In this document: positions 39,201-54,200 of the stretch, one piece after another
How positions within the stretch are numbered: position 1 is the first letter of the stretch
Layout: every line of letters starts with the position of its first letter
Assembly: GCF_901933205.1 (NCBI RefSeq)
Contig: NC_044572.1
Span: 31,196,001-31,260,000, forward strand
Length of the DNA stretch: 64,000 bases
DNA from: Camarhynchus parvulus
Lineage: Eukaryota; Chordata; Aves; Passeriformes; Thraupidae
Direction of reading: 5' to 3'
Program-made: the position numbers and the translations under genes
Notes under the pieces: model-generated
Seen by the model: the letters and a program-made list of their open reading frames with translations, nothing else
Database searches by the model: none
Told to the model about the DNA's origin: nothing

Positions 39201-42200
39201 TGGGAAGACCATTGCTTTAGTTGGTGCCAGTGGCTGCGGAAAAAGCACTACTGTTCAGTTGCTGCAGAGATTCTATGACCCTGACCAGGGAGAAGTGAGT
39301 GTCTGCAAAGGAATTGTAAAAACTCAGAGCTATTAGGACATGCATGAGTTTCCCATATTGACTGAACCTTGTTTTCCATTTTGGCTGAATTTCACCATAT
39401 ATCTGTATAGTTCATATTTCCACAATTTAAATTTCAAATGAACTATCTCCTCTTGTTGGCTTGACTTCATTATTCTGCTCCTTCTTACAGTACTACATCA
39501 CAAATAGCAAATGACACAAGTCTTGGAGTAGACTTGCAAGATCTGAATTTAAAATAATTATTAACTGTTCATTTTTTAAATTCCCTAAACATTTTTGGGC
39601 AAAGCATAATGCAACAGAGTCCTGCTGTATTTTGCTTCCTTTTCATTGAATGTAAGCTAAAACCTGGAGAGAGTTTTCCTATTTTAAATGGTTGATTTCT
39701 TGGCTTGTTTTTCACTGTCCGCTAACGCACAGAAGTTTCCATCATTACGAATTGTATGTGTTTTACCACTAAACAATAAATCCAGTTGGTAAATGGTAAA
39801 TATGTCCCACATGAAATTTCCAAAGGAAAAAAATTAGGTAAATGAAACAATGTATTTTTAAGAAAATTTGATATTTGAAGGATGCTACTTAATAGTTACT
39901 ACTGCTAGTTGAAAGTAGGTAAACATTTCAAATATGAAAAATTGAACTATCAGTATTTAAGGTATCAAGGCAGCTGTTTTCAACACAGTTCTTTCTTAAA
40001 TTTAGCTTTCCTGTGGCTGTTCATTCCTGCCCCCATGCCTCATTTGCTGTGTCAACGCCAATGTTCATAAGACCACACTGCAAATTACCTACGTTAAAAA
40101 ATAACTTTCCTTTTAGTCAACTTGGACTCTCTTTGATCTGGTGTTAAGCGCAGCCAGAGAGGTGATTGTGTAGCCGCAACTATGAGGACAATAAACTGGC
40201 ACAGGGGCACGAGAATCATGTGCAAAGTGTGCAAGGAAGCTGTGAAATTCTTAAGCCAACTCAGACGTAATGGTGATTGGGGGATAACAAACAGGGGGGA
40301 AAAAAAGCCCCTGATGTCTTCTCTGTTTATGCCACTCATCATAATTTTCCATCCTGTGCAACAAATGGAAAAACTGCAGTTGTAGCTTCTCCCCCAACAT
40401 AGCTCTCTATTAAAGAATTTTTTTTTCCTTGACCTTGTGGCTGATACTTCATTCAAGTAAGAGTAATTAATTGCTTTATTATGAACAGAGTGCATTTCCT
40501 TGACTTCTTTGACACATTCTTTTCCTCTCAGATTACCTTAGATGGTCGGGATATTCGGACCCTTAATACAAAGTGGCTACGAGAAAATATTGGCATTGTG
40601 AGCCAAGAGCCTGTTTTGTTTGCAACCACAATAGCTGAGAATATTCGCTATGGCAGAGAAGACATTTCTGATGCTGAAATTGAGCAAGCAGCCAAGGAAG
40701 CCAATGCTTTTGACTTTATATCTAGACTGCCTGATGTAAGTTCCTGAACTTTGAGTGTAAGAATGAAAGATCCATTTAAGCTGGTGTCCTGTTTCTGAGA
40801 GGCAGAGCATGGGAATGAAAGTTATACTACAACTTCTCAAAATACACTTATTGCCTCCAGCAGCTTATTGCCTCCAGTAGAGAGTTTTTCAACTAAATAT
40901 TGTGCCTTTGGTTGCTCTCAAAGGACTTGTGATGGAGTCTGGGAAAAAATGTCAATGGCTTAACTAGGGAGAAAGGAAGCTTCACAGCTGTATTGCCATC
41001 CCTACCCATCCCATGAGGCATAGAGGAGTTGGCTTTTAGAAAGAAGAACCAGAAATCCAGAGCCCTTTGTCAGGAGCTAACTGTACATTCACAGGAAATA
41101 GCGGGGAGTGGGTGGAGGTAAATAAATATGCCCTGAAGTAAATAAGTATGCCCTTTTAGCAGCTACAAAGATCTTCCTCTGCCTGAGATTCACAGCTTTG
41201 AGCCCTCTCTTAGCAGTAGGTGTGTTACTCCTTTCAGGATGTGACTGAGAAGCGAGGTCAAGAATTCTAAACACATCCTCATAAATGGATAATATGTCTT
41301 TGTCTTTGCTCCTGAAGTTAAAAATGTGGGAAAAGTGCCCACCTGGGATTTGATTTCAAAACCTTTTACTACTTTAGAGAGCTTGGCCCCATCACTCAAG
41401 CATGCGCCACTTCAAACATGTCAATCTGTTCCAAGGTTCCTTGTTCTCAGGAAGAGTGATTTGTTCATATTTACTCTTAAATAGCTATGTAATAAAAAAC
41501 TACAGTGGACTTTGAGACTTGTGACTTTGCAGTAAGTGATATGGTCAGTAGGAACTAAACCATGGCTCCAAGGGGGAGTGTCTCAGATTCAAAGGAGGCA
41601 CCCTATTGGTGTGTCCCTATAATTCCAGCCCTTTTGGAAAGATAGGCAATCCTCGGAAAATATAGAGATCCCTTTTACAGGCTTGCCTTGAGAAACCCTA
41701 GGGTTTGGAGCACTGTGTGAGCAATAAAGATCTTTAAAGAGCCATAAGTTCAAAGTTGAACAGGCATAACATGTGGGGGCAGGAGGGTTTGGCTAAGGGC
41801 TGGTTGGATGGACATCCTTCCATGTTTGCTCTGCTTGGGCTCAAGTCAGCTGCCAGAAGATATATCTTCTAGAAGATGAGTACTTAGGGTTGCACTGAGA
41901 AGTGAGGATTTGAGGTGTCTCACAACTTCTGTTTTGTTGTCTCATTTATCAGAAATTTAACACCATGGTGGGTGAAAGAGGGGCTCAGCTGAGTGGAGGA
42001 CAGAAGCAACGAATAGCCATTGCCCGTGCCCTAGCAAGAAATCCCAAGATTCTTCTTCTGGATGAAGCTACATCTGCATTAGATACTCAGAGTGAATCCA
42101 TAGTGCAAGCAGCTCTTGATAAGGTAGGACTCACTGAAGCTAGCAGCTGCCATGAAAAAGTGCAACAAGCACTTAAGGAAACTTAGTGTACAATTTTCAG

Positions 42201-45200
42201 TGCCAGCTTCCATCAGAATCAAGAACACTGGAAAATAAAATTTGGATGGATGCTTAATTTCAGTGTTTTAACAAGGAGTTTGAACCATCAAAAATTTATG
42301 TGAAAATTTGGTTTAATTTTTTAGGGGTTTTGGTTTTGCCTTACTAATAATCAAGAAGACACTTAGTCATGTGGAACTGTAACTTAGGTCTCCTGCACTC
42401 CCTTTCTCCAATCATAATTGTTCATTTGCTGGTAAATTGATGGCATCTTATCAAAGCAAGGTATGAGGACAGAATGGCTTTTTCCAGGTGGATTAATAGA
42501 AAAGTATATGTTATTGATATCCCTAGTATTTTTTCTTTATTGAATAGTTGCTTCATAATTTTAAGAAAGCTTTTGATATTTAGCAATTTTCATTCTTTTC
42601 CTGCTTTTAGCAGCCCCACAGCTCTAGGGTGGGTGCTACTGCAGAGCAGGGCTGTCAGATCTTGTACCCATGTCTCTGATCAGCACATGATACCTTCCTC
42701 ACAGCCCACCTTCTTCATCATCTGTTCCCATCAACATACAGTAGAACTCATAGGCTTTGATTGAAAAAGATCTTCATGGCTTGGCTTGAATGTTTTTTCT
42801 TTTGTCTAATATTTATTTTAATATATTTTTTTAAATGAGGTGAAAAATCCTGCCTTTCATTTCAGTAGTTATGCAGAGAAATATGAATTCCCATTACGGC
42901 TCAAGGGAAACACAGAATTTGTCATCTTCACTTATTAGTGAGCTTAAATCTGAGGTAGAGTGCAGCTCTTTGTTATAGCCATGTAATTCTGGTGATTAAT
43001 ATTGAGGTAACATGTAGAATGCAAAAATAATATTAATATTATCTTTCTTCTGCATGTTTTGGTTTTGTTTTTTGTTTGTTTGTTTTTTTTTTAATTTTGT
43101 AATCAAGTACTTAGCTTTCCCAGAAGCTTATTGTTTCATTGAGTGCATAACAGAGGGAGGTCACTCAATTAAGTGAACTCTTTCTCATCCTTCATATTCT
43201 CAGAACACACCAAAATGAGCCCTGAATCATAACTTAGTCATGTTTTCACAGCATTTTGATGTCTATCAGTGCAGTCCCCTAATGAGATTTCCAAATTTCA
43301 TTTCAACATCCCTGAGTGGAAAAAGTGGTGCTACTATTGTTCATTATTTTTACAGCTGAGGAGCAGAGATACTAACCTCATGAACACTCACTGTTTCAAG
43401 GCATTCATGTGCAGCTCCTTGTAGCCAGCTGTTTTTAGATAACTTTGCACCCTATAAAGCATTTTGCTAGTTCTGATCAGAGCTCCCAGCTGCAGTGGTG
43501 AGGCTTTGTGTGTTAGGCCAGAGGCATAAAACCGCGTTGTGGCAAACTTCCTGGGAGTGACTTGCTTGGGGGGGAAGAATTCAAACCTCCATGGTAGCAG
43601 TCCCCTACTGCAGATGGCCTCATTATCTTCATGTCCCTGTTCCTGTGCCCATATGATGTACAACTTCTGTAGCAAGCAACTTCCAGCAGGTTCCAGGTTC
43701 ACAGAACATACTTGAGGTTCCCTTGGATCTCTCCTCCTGCCAAGCTGCCATCTGCTCCAGGCATTAGGGTGGAGGGAAGCCAGCCTCTCCAGCAGTCACA
43801 AGGGGTCCTGTGTTCATTTGCTGCATGAAGGCTGTGTATGCCTCTGGTCTGTGTGAGGGCGCTGGAGAGAGGTGGAGCATGTAACCTGCTGACTGAGAAT
43901 TCAGCAGCTCCTCCTGCCAAATCCCAGTAGAATTATTGTCAGATAAATTTGTTTCAGAAGGGAGTGGCTCAAACCCATTTTTGATGCAAGTTTGCTCCTC
44001 TATGCTTTCCTGCTAAGTCTGGTCAGAAATTATGCTGATATTGTACTTCCAAAAGTTTGCAGGGACAAAGAAAATATCTGCTCTTTATATATTTGTGATC
44101 CAAGCTTTATTTTCAGAAAGATCTAACTATTCTTATGGCATTTCCCCATCATGCTTGCATGCACATGGAAACACTTTGTGAGCAACTTTAGCTCAAAGAG
44201 GTCAAATATTATAAAAGTCAAATAATAAATAAACTTTAATTATGGTCTTTAATTTTTGTTGCCTGTCTCAAAGACTAATGTGGCTTTCTCTGTCTAAATT
44301 AGTCAAATAAAACTGTCCTTGCACTGCTAAACAAGGACACGAAGCCAGGCAAAAATAACAATCTTTGCTTTTAAAAGAAAGAAAAGTATTTTTAAAGTTT
44401 CAATTTACTATGTATTACAGTTGACTAAAATAACTTTATTTCTGTGCTATTTTCTTGCACAACTTAACTGTAACTGGGTTTTGTGTGTTTCTGTAGGCTC
44501 GGGCTGGACGTACCACCATCGTGATTGCTCACAGACTGTCTACCATCAGGACTGCTGACACTATCGCCGGATTTGAGAAAGGTATCGTGGTTGAACAAGG
44601 GACACACAGTGAACTGATGCTACAGAAAGGAGTCTACTATTCCCTTGTAATGCAGCAGGTAAAGGCAAATTTATTTACTTTCTTTCTCCATTTCACAAAG
44701 CTGTCAAATGGTTGGTGGAGTAATTTTCTCTCTAGTTCCTGCATGTTATCCAGCTGGCAGCTGCTCAGTTACTCTAGTCTGGGCATGGGCACAGGCTTGG
44801 AATTCTTGGGGGTTTTACCCATAATGTTTCATATTTATGCAATCCAATATGACAAAAACATAAGTGAGTTTAGGGCACAGACTGCATATTTATGGCATAA
44901 CCATAGAGGTGTTAGATTCCAGGTGGATTCCATAGATGGCTTTAAAGGAAAAGAGGGGGACAAAATCAAATAGTCTACTGCTCTGCAATTGTAGACTGAA
45001 ATATATGTGGCCTATAGACAACTACAGTTACACAATTGAAACAGTAGTATTCAGGAGAAAAAAAAAAGTCTTTTTTCTAGTCAAAATGCCTTGTAAATGT
45101 ATATCCTGAATTCTCACTAGGGTTATAACAGTGATGTTCAGGATGGTGGCACATCAGAAGATAGTGAAGGCTCAGGAGCTGAGGAATATGAGGAAAACAT

Positions 45201-48200
45201 AAATCCTGTAGAAGAGTTGAGTCTTCAAAATCATTTTGAAATCTCTGTGATGCCAGAGAAAGGCAGCATACGAAGAAGATCCAGCCGATACAAGAGCAAG
45301 AGGAGTTCATCTAAAAATCCCTTTGGACAAAAGAAGAAACAAAAGGAGGTGGAGGTTGGTATTAGAACTTCAGTTTAGAATTTTAATTATAAGATGTAAG
45401 CATAAACAAAACCCACATAACTTGGATTACATTTAGATAGCTGTCTTTTCTGCAACATTTACTCATGTGATATTGCAGTCAGTACTCACCAGACTGAGGA
45501 TAATTTGTCTTAACAAAGACCTTATTTTAATGCTACTGAGTTAATGTGGAACTTGAAAAAAATTGCTATTGGTTTGTACATTGCTTTGTACATTTTAAGA
45601 GAATTATTTCAGTGGTACAGATTTTTTTAAGTTCTTTATTTTAATTCTATCTAATTGAAGCTAGTTATGAGATTTCATTTGCAAGATTCTTTACTCCCTG
45701 GTACTTACTGTTGCAAATATGTTGGATAATATAATCCCTGGAGTGTGCGTACCCAAATTGAGGGCACTTTCGAGTATCATATTACATTTATGTCAAGCAA
45801 AAAAACAAAAAAGAATTGAACCCCTGTCATTTTGAAGAACATTTCCATTAAAAGAGATGTTTCTCCTTCTGGTTTAGTATATGCTTCAGTTTTGCAGGGT
45901 ATTTACAGATAAAACAACTTGATTGACATAATCAATAAAAGTCATGTAGGAAGTTTGGGGTTAAGAAAAATTATTTTATTTCAAAGTTGAATAAAACTTG
46001 CTCATAGCGTCAAAAAGAGCAGATTTCTAGTGCATTCTGGAACAGACTTGAGATGAGCAGCTCAACAGAAACTTGATTTTGTTTTCTATTTTGTAGTACT
46101 TTTTTCATTAAACATATTGGAAGAGTGATTTGATATATTAACGTTGCTTGCATTTTTTGTTTAGTTTTTGGGGGTTTTTGCCTGATTTCAAGAACTTTGC
46201 AGTGAAGAACTAAAATATAAATTCCAAAGTAAAAGCATTAATTCTTCTAAGTCTGTGGTAGTTAGGATCTCATCTGTAATAAATATTTTAAATAATTATT
46301 AAATTCTTAGTATGATTTTATCTGTAGATTTTCCTCCTGTCTAAAATTCATCTTCCAGCTAATGAATATTTCAAATAGCAAGAACAAGCTGGACCCATTC
46401 CCATTATCATATAAAATGTTGTATAACTTCAAAAGATACTTTTTGGCTGTATATTAATACTGCTTAAGACCTTAGAGGAAATAGTGGGTGTTCATGCTCA
46501 AGAATACAATATTCATCACATTCAGAAGAAATGAAGTCAAACATCCAGCAGCTGTAATTATTTCAGAAAAAAATCAGCCCACTTTTAGAGTTGAGATTTA
46601 GCCACCTTCATTCAGCATCTAAAAAGCAAGATAAAATAACCAGGAAGCAAGAGCAAATTGCTTATAATCCTGACTAATATTTTGCCTCATTTCTGATGCT
46701 TTCATTATTTACTTTTCCAGAAATATCCCTTTGGAGGCATAAGCACTTAAATAAAGTGGTAGAGCAAGACAGAACATTTTTTGTGCCTTGAAAACACAAA
46801 CAGGCTAACTGACTCTAACAAATGCCTCGTTCCTGGCTTTGGTAATGATTCATTGGATATAGTTTGCCAAAGAGAAAAATGACCTCTCTACCCAATTGTT
46901 CTACTGCCAGCCCACTGGTATTTAGCTGAACTGGAGGGGTCTTTTCTGTCCTCTGAACTGTGAGATGTTCAGTTCTTTATAATGATTGAAATATTAGTTA
47001 CCATTCATGGTGACCAGTCCTTCTGACTTTCAGTGAACTGTCCTGGCCCCTCTCCCCTCATGACTTAGCCTTTTGTTAAGTTTTTTGCCTACACATTTTT
47101 ACAGTGCAGTTTGTGTTCTAGGACATGAAACAGCAAAGCAGCAAATCTCCAGCATGTTTGCTTGATCTGAGTGCACAGAGAGGGCTTTCAGTATTTTACG
47201 AAGACTGTTCACTGCTCAAGGCCTAATGAACACCCACTGTCTGGAGAATTTTATTTTCTCTTTCCAAGGAAAACTCACAACTTTCTCCTGTAGGAAGAAA
47301 ATCTCCCTGCTGTGCCTTACTTAAAAATCTTGGCTCTGAACAAACCTGAGTGGTTCTATGTACTGCTGGGAGTGATTGCTGCTGCTGTCATAGGTGCAGT
47401 CCACCCTACATTTGCTGTTATATTTGGAAAAATCATTGGGGTAAGTTTTTTAGTTGCGGGTTTTGGGGGTTTTTTTGTTTCTTTCTTTTGGGGGTTTTTG
47501 GGTGGGGGGTGGTTTTTGTTTTTGTTCTTTTTTGTTTGGGTGGGGTGTTTTTTGCAACTAGAAGTTGCAGTCCTGAGCTTTCTTCATGCTCAACCATTCA
47601 CTTCTTTCCATGTTAGTCTCTGAGTGGGATTAACTCGTATAAATACATCCATTGAAAAATGTTGAAGGGACTCTAGAAGCAGAGGATGGTGGAACTGCGT
47701 CTAACTAGCTGGGGAAAGGAGGCACGTTGATGGATCTGGGAGAACAAATTAGTGCAATGTAGGTTAAATGGAAAGTTGGACTATCTTTTGGGTCCTCAGC
47801 AGAAAGTTGACTGCAGACTGATTTTAGAATCCAGGATACTTGCTAAAAGAAATTAAAGTAGGCAGACAAGCTTCTTGAGATGAAGGCTGGCTTATGTAAT
47901 GGATGCTTGTCTATGTACTCATTTTTGTGGGTTTTTTCTTTTCATAGGCTTTTCAAGAAAGAGATCCAGAAAAAAGGAGTAAAAACACTGTATTGCTTTC
48001 TTTAATATTTCTTTTACTTGGAGTGATTATCTTAGCAGCGTACATAATCCAAGTAAGTGTCACTACACTGAAATCTTAAAAGCTCTGACCTTCCAACAGG
48101 CTGCAGGTATAACTCATATCAACACAATCTGAGAAGTAAAAAACCAATCAGAGCTTACAAAAATATGCACAAGTGCCAGGGTCTTCCTGAGATACGTAGG

Positions 48201-51200
48201 ATTAATATTTACCTAAAGACATAGATCTATATTTGCTCATGGTTTAAATAATCCACTGAAGGAAATGTTAATTCAACATGATTGAAATCAAAGTTGAGGG
48301 TCCAGCCTTAAAAGTCAAAGTTAATACTGATATTTCTCACTGACTAGTCTATAGGGTCTTGCCAAAGCAAGTATAAAGCAGACTCAATCTTTCCATTGCA
48401 GACAGTGCTTTTCATACCATTGAGTAAATTCCATCATTTCCTGCACTCTTAAAGCTTGCAGAAAGCACTGCGTGCTCTCTGATGTCCACATCATAAAAAT
48501 CCATCGGAATGACTGCTGTGAGTGAATGTTTCTGGTCACAGACAGGATAGGGAAGCCAATCACTAGACAGGTTGATTTATACTGTAGTGCTGCTGTCTGT
48601 GTGTGCATGATTGACCAGAAAAGTTTAATCTCCCTTTGCTTGGGGTGGTTGTGATACAAGAATGTAATATATAGATGCCTTCTTTGCTATGTTGCTTCCT
48701 TCTTGTGAGAAAATCAAGTTTCAGGTTCAGGAATGTGAATGACGCTTTTCCCAGGACATACATATTCACAGGGGGTTGCAGGTGTGATGGCTTTTGTTGA
48801 GCTTCTTGGTATGATTGCTTTTGTTGTGCAGATTTATAAACAGTTACAGCATCAGATAAGAAAATGTGACTGGTTTTCCTCCCCCAGGGATTCATGTTTG
48901 GGAAGTCTGGGGAAACCCTAACAATGAGACTGCGCTCTTTGTGCTTCAGAGCATTACTTCAGCAGGTATGAATTAGGCAGTTACGATATCAAGAGAGAAA
49001 TGGGTGTGGACAAGAAACTGTGTGTTTGTAGAAACATATGAAAGGGACTGGTAAATTGGTGACTGGAAGAAAAAAGAACCCTACCATAGCCTTTGCAAAT
49101 AAAAAATCTTCTTTTCCTTTCTGTATGTACAAATCCTTGAGGGTCCCTTCCAACTCAGGATATTCTATGATTCTGTAGCTGATGGATAGGTAATTTGTAA
49201 GAGAATAGTTAACCTCTTCAGGACCAAGGAATGTCTAAGTAAATGGAGGTTATAATAAAAGTTTCTTAATAGGTATGTTCAGGAAAATATCATAGCCAAG
49301 AACACTTTGATTACAACCAATTCGATGTCCACAAAATAATAATATTTTTAAGCTTTTTCTTTTAATTTATTTGGAAATGCTGATTACACAGACAGAATAT
49401 TCAATTAGACATCCTGTTTTGTATTTTCATGTAATTTTTTGAAACAAAAATCAATATCTTTTCTTGCAGGAGATTGGATGGTATGATGACCAGAAAAATG
49501 CTGTTGGTGTTCTGCTAACTCGTCTTGCTACAGATGCTTCCCAAGTTAAAGGCGTATGTTGATTCTTTTATGTGTATTTTTCAAATGTCTTTTTCCTTAC
49601 AAATATTAATTGCAATTGGCAAAGAACTCCAAGATTATTTCAGAAAACAAAGTAGGAAATCTACCCCACAGACTGGTAAATGCCTTTACACAGCATGCTA
49701 CAGACACAATGGAAATGGTTTCTCATTGATAATTTACAACTATCAAAAATCCAGCTGATGTTCATGTACCTTTCATGTACCTCCCTGCAAGTCTTTAAGC
49801 TAAATATATAACAACTGTAGAGCATTTCACTGTGCAAAGTGAAATCTGCATATATATGCTTGGACCACAGTCACTGGACCCTAGGTTTTTACATCATCTT
49901 ATGAGTGTCCCCTGAATGCCACAAAGAGGTTGCATTTGCAAAGGATACAAACCCTTACTCACCTGAAGGTGAGTGAAGAGAATTCTTCTTCCCATTGCCA
50001 CAAAATGTGCTTCACAAACAGTAAGAAATAGACTAGCACAATTTAAAAATACCACAGAGGACAATGGCCAAGGAAGGGAACTACTCAAGAAGCTGGTGTA
50101 AGACAGGTGGCCACTGGACACTGCTGAGAGAATATGGCAAATTCTGCACAGTTCCTTCAACTTCTCACCTCACCCACAGAACCTGACAATCTGCCAAACA
50201 TTTCTCTTTCTTTCTGTCTCTTTGTGGGGAAAAGCAAATCACTGCAAGACTTGTGGGGAAAGGTTTACTAGTGTATTTTTTTCCCCTTCATATTTGTACA
50301 TCACTAATCCTTTAATCCTTGCACTTTTCAGTGTCCATAGGTTTTTGTTTCTCTCCAGCCCTCCTTCATTGTGGGCTTGCAGGAATGAAATAGTCTTTGA
50401 CAAAATTTAGTCATCTTCATCTTTAAAAGATTGTTTGCTTCAGTGGCAATGAAGTCTATCACCCTGTCAGGGCAGTAAAAAGGAGGGGTGCACACAGCTC
50501 CCTAACTACAAAAAACAACTAAGGCATGAATGGATCTCCAGAGCTATTGTGATGTCTGGAATACCAGACATCGGTAAGTCAGTACCATGCCTCATGCCGC
50601 ACTGGTTGATGTTTCCAAATCCATCTTTACGTGCAACCCCTAGAACATATGGCAACAATTCACCTTGGCATTGGTTTAATTGATAATATTTTAAATTTAT
50701 GGAACAAGAAAAGTCTTTTAAGGGCAGGAAACCCTTTGGCAAAAGAAAGAAGAATATTTGCTTCCTACCCAAGAGTTTTTGTTTTTACCACCATGCCAAG
50801 GTCTGGAAGATGAACTATTTCCACAGGACTATTTGCAGAAGTTCTTTCTGCAGATCAGAGCCCACCTGGATGCTGGATGCTAATCAATGCTCATTTAAAA
50901 AAGGTTTTGGTGAAAAGGTTATACAGGCTGGGAGGAGGTGAAAATTCTTCAGTCGGAGTTAGTCTTTCCTACTCATTTCCCCCCTGAGATAAAACATTTC
51001 TGCAGGGTGCCCAAATTCGGATTTCTTTGCTCTAAGAACACAACCTCAAGTGCAGCAATGTAAGAAGCTGAGGATGAATTTTTCACCACTGTAAGTGTGG
51101 AGGGTCTCAGTGGTTGGCTGCTGTTAGAACCAAGCCACTCTTGCCTACTGCTGGACATCGAACTGCCAACTCGCCCTACTCTCACAGTGGTCACAATTTT

Positions 51201-54200
51201 CTCTACCTTGGGTAGAGTGTGAAGTCCCAGATGCATTTCATTAAACAACTGTCATGTCCAACTCTCCAGACTACAATACCTCCTGAAGGCCTGAATGCTG
51301 GCAGGTGTGAGGAATCCCTAGGAATGGTTACAGAAGTTGGTGCATAATGCCCACACACGTGATCGCACATGGCTTCATTTCTCAGCCCAACCTTTGGCCT
51401 CGATTACAGCAATTTGAAGTTGTAATTTAAGCAACAAAAATTAAAAATCTAATTACATATATTTGGGGGGTTTCTGGGGTTTTCTTAGGCAACTGGAAGC
51501 CGACTTGCACTGATGACTATGACTGTCTTTACCCTTGTGACTGCCATCATTATTGCATTTGCATACGGCTGGCAGCTAACTTTGCTTATCTTGGCCTGCA
51601 TTCCTTTTATTGTTGGTGCAAATGCTGTGAGTGCCAGCTCTATGTCTGGTCATGCTGCAGAAGACCAAAAAGCTTTGGAAGAGGCTGGAAGAGTAAGTTC
51701 TTCAGTTTTAACTACAGAGTACTGTGTGAGATCACTTATAAGGACAACACTGTAGTTATACTATAGCTGACTCAATTGTCCAAGATAAATGAAGGGTGTT
51801 GAGAGGAATATTAATATATCTTCAAGAACAGCAAAATACAGATAACACAAACCATCTGCAAATTAGAATATAAAAATGTATTTGAAAGCCTCAGTAGTGG
51901 ATTTCTGGGCCGTGGCAGCTGCAGCAGAAGCAGCCCCAGCACTGGTGCCTAGGGTGAGCAATGTGGCTCTGCACTGCTCTGCTGCAGCCAGAAGTGTTTG
52001 CAGCATTGATACCTTTCTATTCTGTCATAAAGGCAAGCCATTAATGTGCTCAAGAGTTTCAGGGCACTGCCTTCACTCACCTGATAGTGCTCTTCTAGGA
52101 GACAGAAATAGTCCGTGCAAAAGAGCAAGCTGTGTCCAGATTACTAGTGCTTGTCCCCATGTTATTAAATTTGGTTTAATTCTTGAGGGCCACAACCCAT
52201 GGTTAATAAAGACACTGCTGAAGAATACTTTCATTGCTTAGGACTTTTCTTCATCTTCATCACTACTCTTAAACAAGCACATTCTGATCTAAAATAATAA
52301 ATGCTAGAGAAGAAATCTAGTGTTCAGAAGATAGCTTGAAGATTGCAGTTGTAAGAGACTACCTCTTATTTGTTTAATCTCTTTGTTTAGATTTCAACAG
52401 AATCCGTTGAAAACATAAGAACTGTAGCTTCACTGACCAAGGAAGAAGCATTTTATGAAAGATATGTTGCTTGTTTGAATCATACATATAGGTGGGGTTT
52501 TTTTCTTTACAGTGCACTTTAGTCTTTCAGATTTACTGTAAATACCTTTCTTGGAACCTAGCCAATACCCAAAAGACTGGGAAGAATATCAACAGCTGTT
52601 CACATATCTTTGGAATTTGTATAATCTCTATCTTTTAATATACATTATTAAGTGTAGAGTGAAAAAAATATTTGCAGGATTTGTCTTTTATTATGCAAAC
52701 ACTTAAGAAGCTGCATTCTCTGCACATGTGTTATAGAATATTGTGTTTGCCTACAATATGGGATATATGTTCACTCTATGTCAGTGTATTGCACTGATGC
52801 TACTTAACTTAGGAACTAACAGTTCCATCACACCCTTTATAGCATAAATAAGTTTTATTCCCCTCATATGACTTTGAAACCTTAAAAAGAACTTCATACA
52901 TTTCCCTTGTTTGATCCACTACATCCCACTGTCTTTTCTCTGCTGAAATGCATTTGAATCATTACAGTTGCCAGATGTTTCTAGCTCCATTTTATTTAAA
53001 TAAAATACCCCAAAATCGAAATTGCTTCTAATGTAAAAGAAGGAATTGAAAGTGATGTATTGCACAATCTGTCCTCGACCAAAATAGTGTTAAAATTCAA
53101 TGTCTGGTGAGCTGCTAAGAGCCCAGATTTGGGCAGGATGCTTGCTTGGACTGTCACAGGTCTGATTTACAGCTCAAACTAGAAAGGAGATTTCCTCTTC
53201 CTCTGAGAGCATCCTAAACAATGAGGACAGAGAGTTCACCAGATTGTTATTTGGTGTGTTTTCAATTAGCTACACAGAATGAAATGCTTCCAGAGGGATA
53301 GATTGAGAAATCATGGTATAGTCTGAATTCTAGTGGGGATACCCAGCAATGTATCTGTGCTCCGCTCAGATGGGATGAGCTGATGGAAGCCTGCAGGCAG
53401 CTCTCAGGCCAGGCTTAAGCCTAATTGTTTTCTTAATAAAATGGGTCATATGGGGTAGTTATTAACTTATTTCATTTTAACTAACTGCTCTAGTGACCTG
53501 TCCTGCTATAAAAGCAAAGGAAGGGGATTCAATTTAACATGACTGAGGATCAAGGTTTTCATTGCTTTCTGTCCTAAGGGTGGTTCTATGTCCTGAAGCC
53601 AGGGGCTCTTAGGGTCTGGCAAGGATTGTTTGTGAGTGTGTGTGTTGTGGGCTGATTTGTTGTGGTTTTGGGGGTGAGCTGGATTGCTTGAAGATTTTAT
53701 TCCAGAAGTCTGGCTATCCCCCAACCAGTGTCTGTTGTTTCTCTTTTACAAGTCATTTATGGAAAGTCTCTTCTTTTATCAGAAAATCTCTGAGAAAAGC
53801 TCCTTTCTATGGATTTACCTATGGAATAGCTCAATGTTCAGAGTACTTTATTAATGCAGCAGTCTTCAGATTTGGAGCATGGCTCATTGCTAATGGTCTG
53901 ACCAACTTTGAAAATGTCTTTATGTGAGTATACTTTATAAAACAAAAAAAGATCAAAATTAGTACGCAGTGTAGTGATTTCAATGCATGCAGATTATTTT
54001 ATCAAATTACAGAGGTAATGGGGTATGGGAATCCAGGAATTCAGTCTGGTTGGAAGATTTCTTTGGGCATAAGGGCTGTTTTGGGGAAAGGTGCTCCTTT
54101 GGACAGCGAAACAGCAAAAGTGAGCAGCAAGATCAGCATATCTACTCTGGAGAAGCCTTTGCCCTTTGACGTCCCTTGCAGGCAGAGGGTGTTGAAAAGA

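Larger units (their letters stand above)
39295..47293 (+). other. Introns 13-17 (non-coding content)
   Basis: Introns of 0.5-2.4 kb. Notable only for a 17-bp tandem duplication at 40847-40880, a near-repeat at 41117-41153, and overlapping palindromes at 41855-41876 shortly before exon 15. No mobile element identified. Confidence 0.6.

Noticed and set aside
40094..40495. 133-codon minus-strand frame in intron 13
   Set aside because: Lies in an intron of the opposite strand with no recognisable homology.
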